DNA of 6,626 bases, from positions 1-6,626 of the forward strand of contig DIWI01000054.1 in NCBI GenBank assembly GCA_002428415.1, in the 5' to 3' direction. Positions 6,152 to 6,626 of this stretch are shown here, piece after piece; positions within the stretch are counted from its first letter, which is position 1; every line of letters starts with the position of its first letter. Source of the stretch: Clostridiaceae bacterium UBA6110. Lineage in GTDB: Bacteria > Bacillota > Clostridia > Clostridiales > Clostridiaceae. Both the position numbers and the translations under genes were made by a program. The notes beneath the pieces are model-generated. The model ran no database searches. It was not told where the DNA came from and saw nothing but the letters and a program-made list of their open reading frames with translations.

Positions 6152-6499
6152 ATGTTAATTAGGAATAAAGACCTGGTGGTTACAGAAGTTGACAAGAACA
6201 AGGGCGGAATAGGCATTTCGAAGACAACGCATGTCACTGACATAGAAGGCTTATGCAAAAAGGGAAGACTTTATGGCCAGATGGAGCTGGCACCCGGCTC
6301 ATCAGTAGGAAGCCATGTGCATGTTGGAGATTTTGAAATATATTATGTGCTTGAGGGCGAAGCTGAGGCTACTGATGATGGAGAAGTCAAGATGGTATAT
6401 CCGGGGGATGTCCTTATAACTCATGAGGGGCATGAGCACTCAATTAAGAATGTCGGAACTGTTCCTTTCAAATGGATGGCCTTGATTCTATACGCATAG
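6152..6499 (+). CDS. Small single-domain cupin with complete metal site
   Basis: The 115-residue protein is a single beta-barrel cupin. Motif 1 is G53-S-H55-V-H57-x4-E62-x6-G69 and motif 2 is G85-x5-H91-x-G93-x2-H96-x3-N100, so the four usual metal ligands (H55, H57, E62, H96) are present; a histidine replaces the usual proline at position 91. It has no DNA-binding or second cupin domain. Such small cupins serve as isomerases, epimerases, dioxygenases or, in KdgF, as an enzyme that opens unsaturated uronates; the sequence does not say which. As the last gene of the operon (19 bases after garR, own AGGGGAGGG site), a role in isomerising the imported acid or linking hydroxypyruvate and tartronate semialdehyde is attractive but speculative. 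Family confident, function unknown. Confidence 0.85.
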   Translation: MLIRNKDLVVTEVDKNKGGIGISKTTHVTDIEGLCKKGRLYGQMELAPGSSVGSHVHVGDFEIYYVLEGEAEATDDGEVKMVYPGDVLITHEGHEHSIKNVGTVPFKWMALILYA

Positions 6500-6515
6500 G
6501 CTGAAGTAGTTGATG

Positions 6516-6550
6516 AGCCCTGCATATCAAAATGATACGCAGGGCTTTAT
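6516..6550 (+). terminator. Rho-independent terminator of the operon
   Basis: AGCCCTGC (6516-6523) pairs with GCAGGGCT (6539-6546), and after one A/C mismatch TATCA (6525-6529) pairs with TGATA (6533-6537) around an AAA loop. The stem is followed by TTTAT, and a second T5 run comes at 6554-6558. It begins 17 bases after the cupin stop and closes the transcript. The long near-perfect stem with a GC-rich base makes this a strong call even though the T-tract is interrupted. Confidence 0.85.
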
Positions 6551-6626
6551 CTGCTTTTTGCATATGCTGAGCAAGAGGTATGAATCGGATAATTTTTGTT
6601 GAAAATATTTGAAAAATTACTGTTGC

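Noticed and set aside
6591..6618. AATTTTT/AAAAATT inverted repeat near the right edge
   Set aside because: The arms are pure A/T in an AT-rich stretch, so chance is likely; no gene or promoter in the remaining bases gives it context.
1..6626. CRISPR arrays, insertion sequences, tRNA or rRNA genes
   Set aside because: No regularly spaced repeats, transposase fragments, terminal inverted repeats or tRNA-like cloverleaf sequences were seen on either strand.

Overview
The window looks like a stretch of chromosome from an anaerobic Gram-positive bacterium, probably a member of the Clostridia. The grounds are strong purine-rich ribosome binding sites before nearly every gene, moderate AT-rich base composition with consensus sigma-A promoters, a T-box leader on the minus strand, and a sigma-54 activator of the PrpR type driving a small catabolic operon. 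Genus cannot be told from this sequence alone.

Left part (1 to about 940) is on the minus strand. At the left edge lies the 5' half of a T-box riboswitch (complete Stem I, about 14-112) behind a perfect TTGACA/TATAAT promoter; the amino-acid gene it controls lies off the window. Upstream of it are two small membrane-protein genes, DUF2752 followed by DUF4234, closely linked and probably co-transcribed from an extended -10 promoter near 930.

The 253-base gap at 895-1147 is divergent. It holds the minus-strand promoter, then a good plus-strand sigma-70 promoter (TTGTCA, 17 bases, TACAAT) for a 625-residue enhancer-binding protein, and an 8-bp-arm inverted repeat that touches the -35 box and may be an operator.

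The activator (1148-3025) has PrpR_N sensor, PAS-like, AAA+ (intact GAFTGA) and Fis-type HTH parts. Directly after it the intergenic region is densely packed: a perfect 15-base palindrome over its stop codon, a nested hairpin with a T7 tract (terminator), a textbook sigma-54 promoter (TGGCAC-N5-TTGC at 3107-3121), and a leader of about 120 nt containing a 16-residue hydrophobic mini-ORF with its own Shine-Dalgarno.

The controlled operon (3255-6499) encodes a KdgT-family 2-keto-3-deoxygluconate permease, an HprA-like D-2-hydroxyacid dehydrogenase, a GarR-like tartronate semialdehyde reductase and a small metal-binding cupin, closed by a terminator at 6516-6550. The likely reading is substrate-induced uptake of an oxo- or sugar-acid and reduction of three-carbon oxoacids (hydroxypyruvate, tartronate semialdehyde) to D-glycerate. 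The combination lacks the KDG kinase, aldolase and glycerate kinase expected of the classical pathways, so the true substrate and the cupin's role are open; this is the most interesting aspect of the window.
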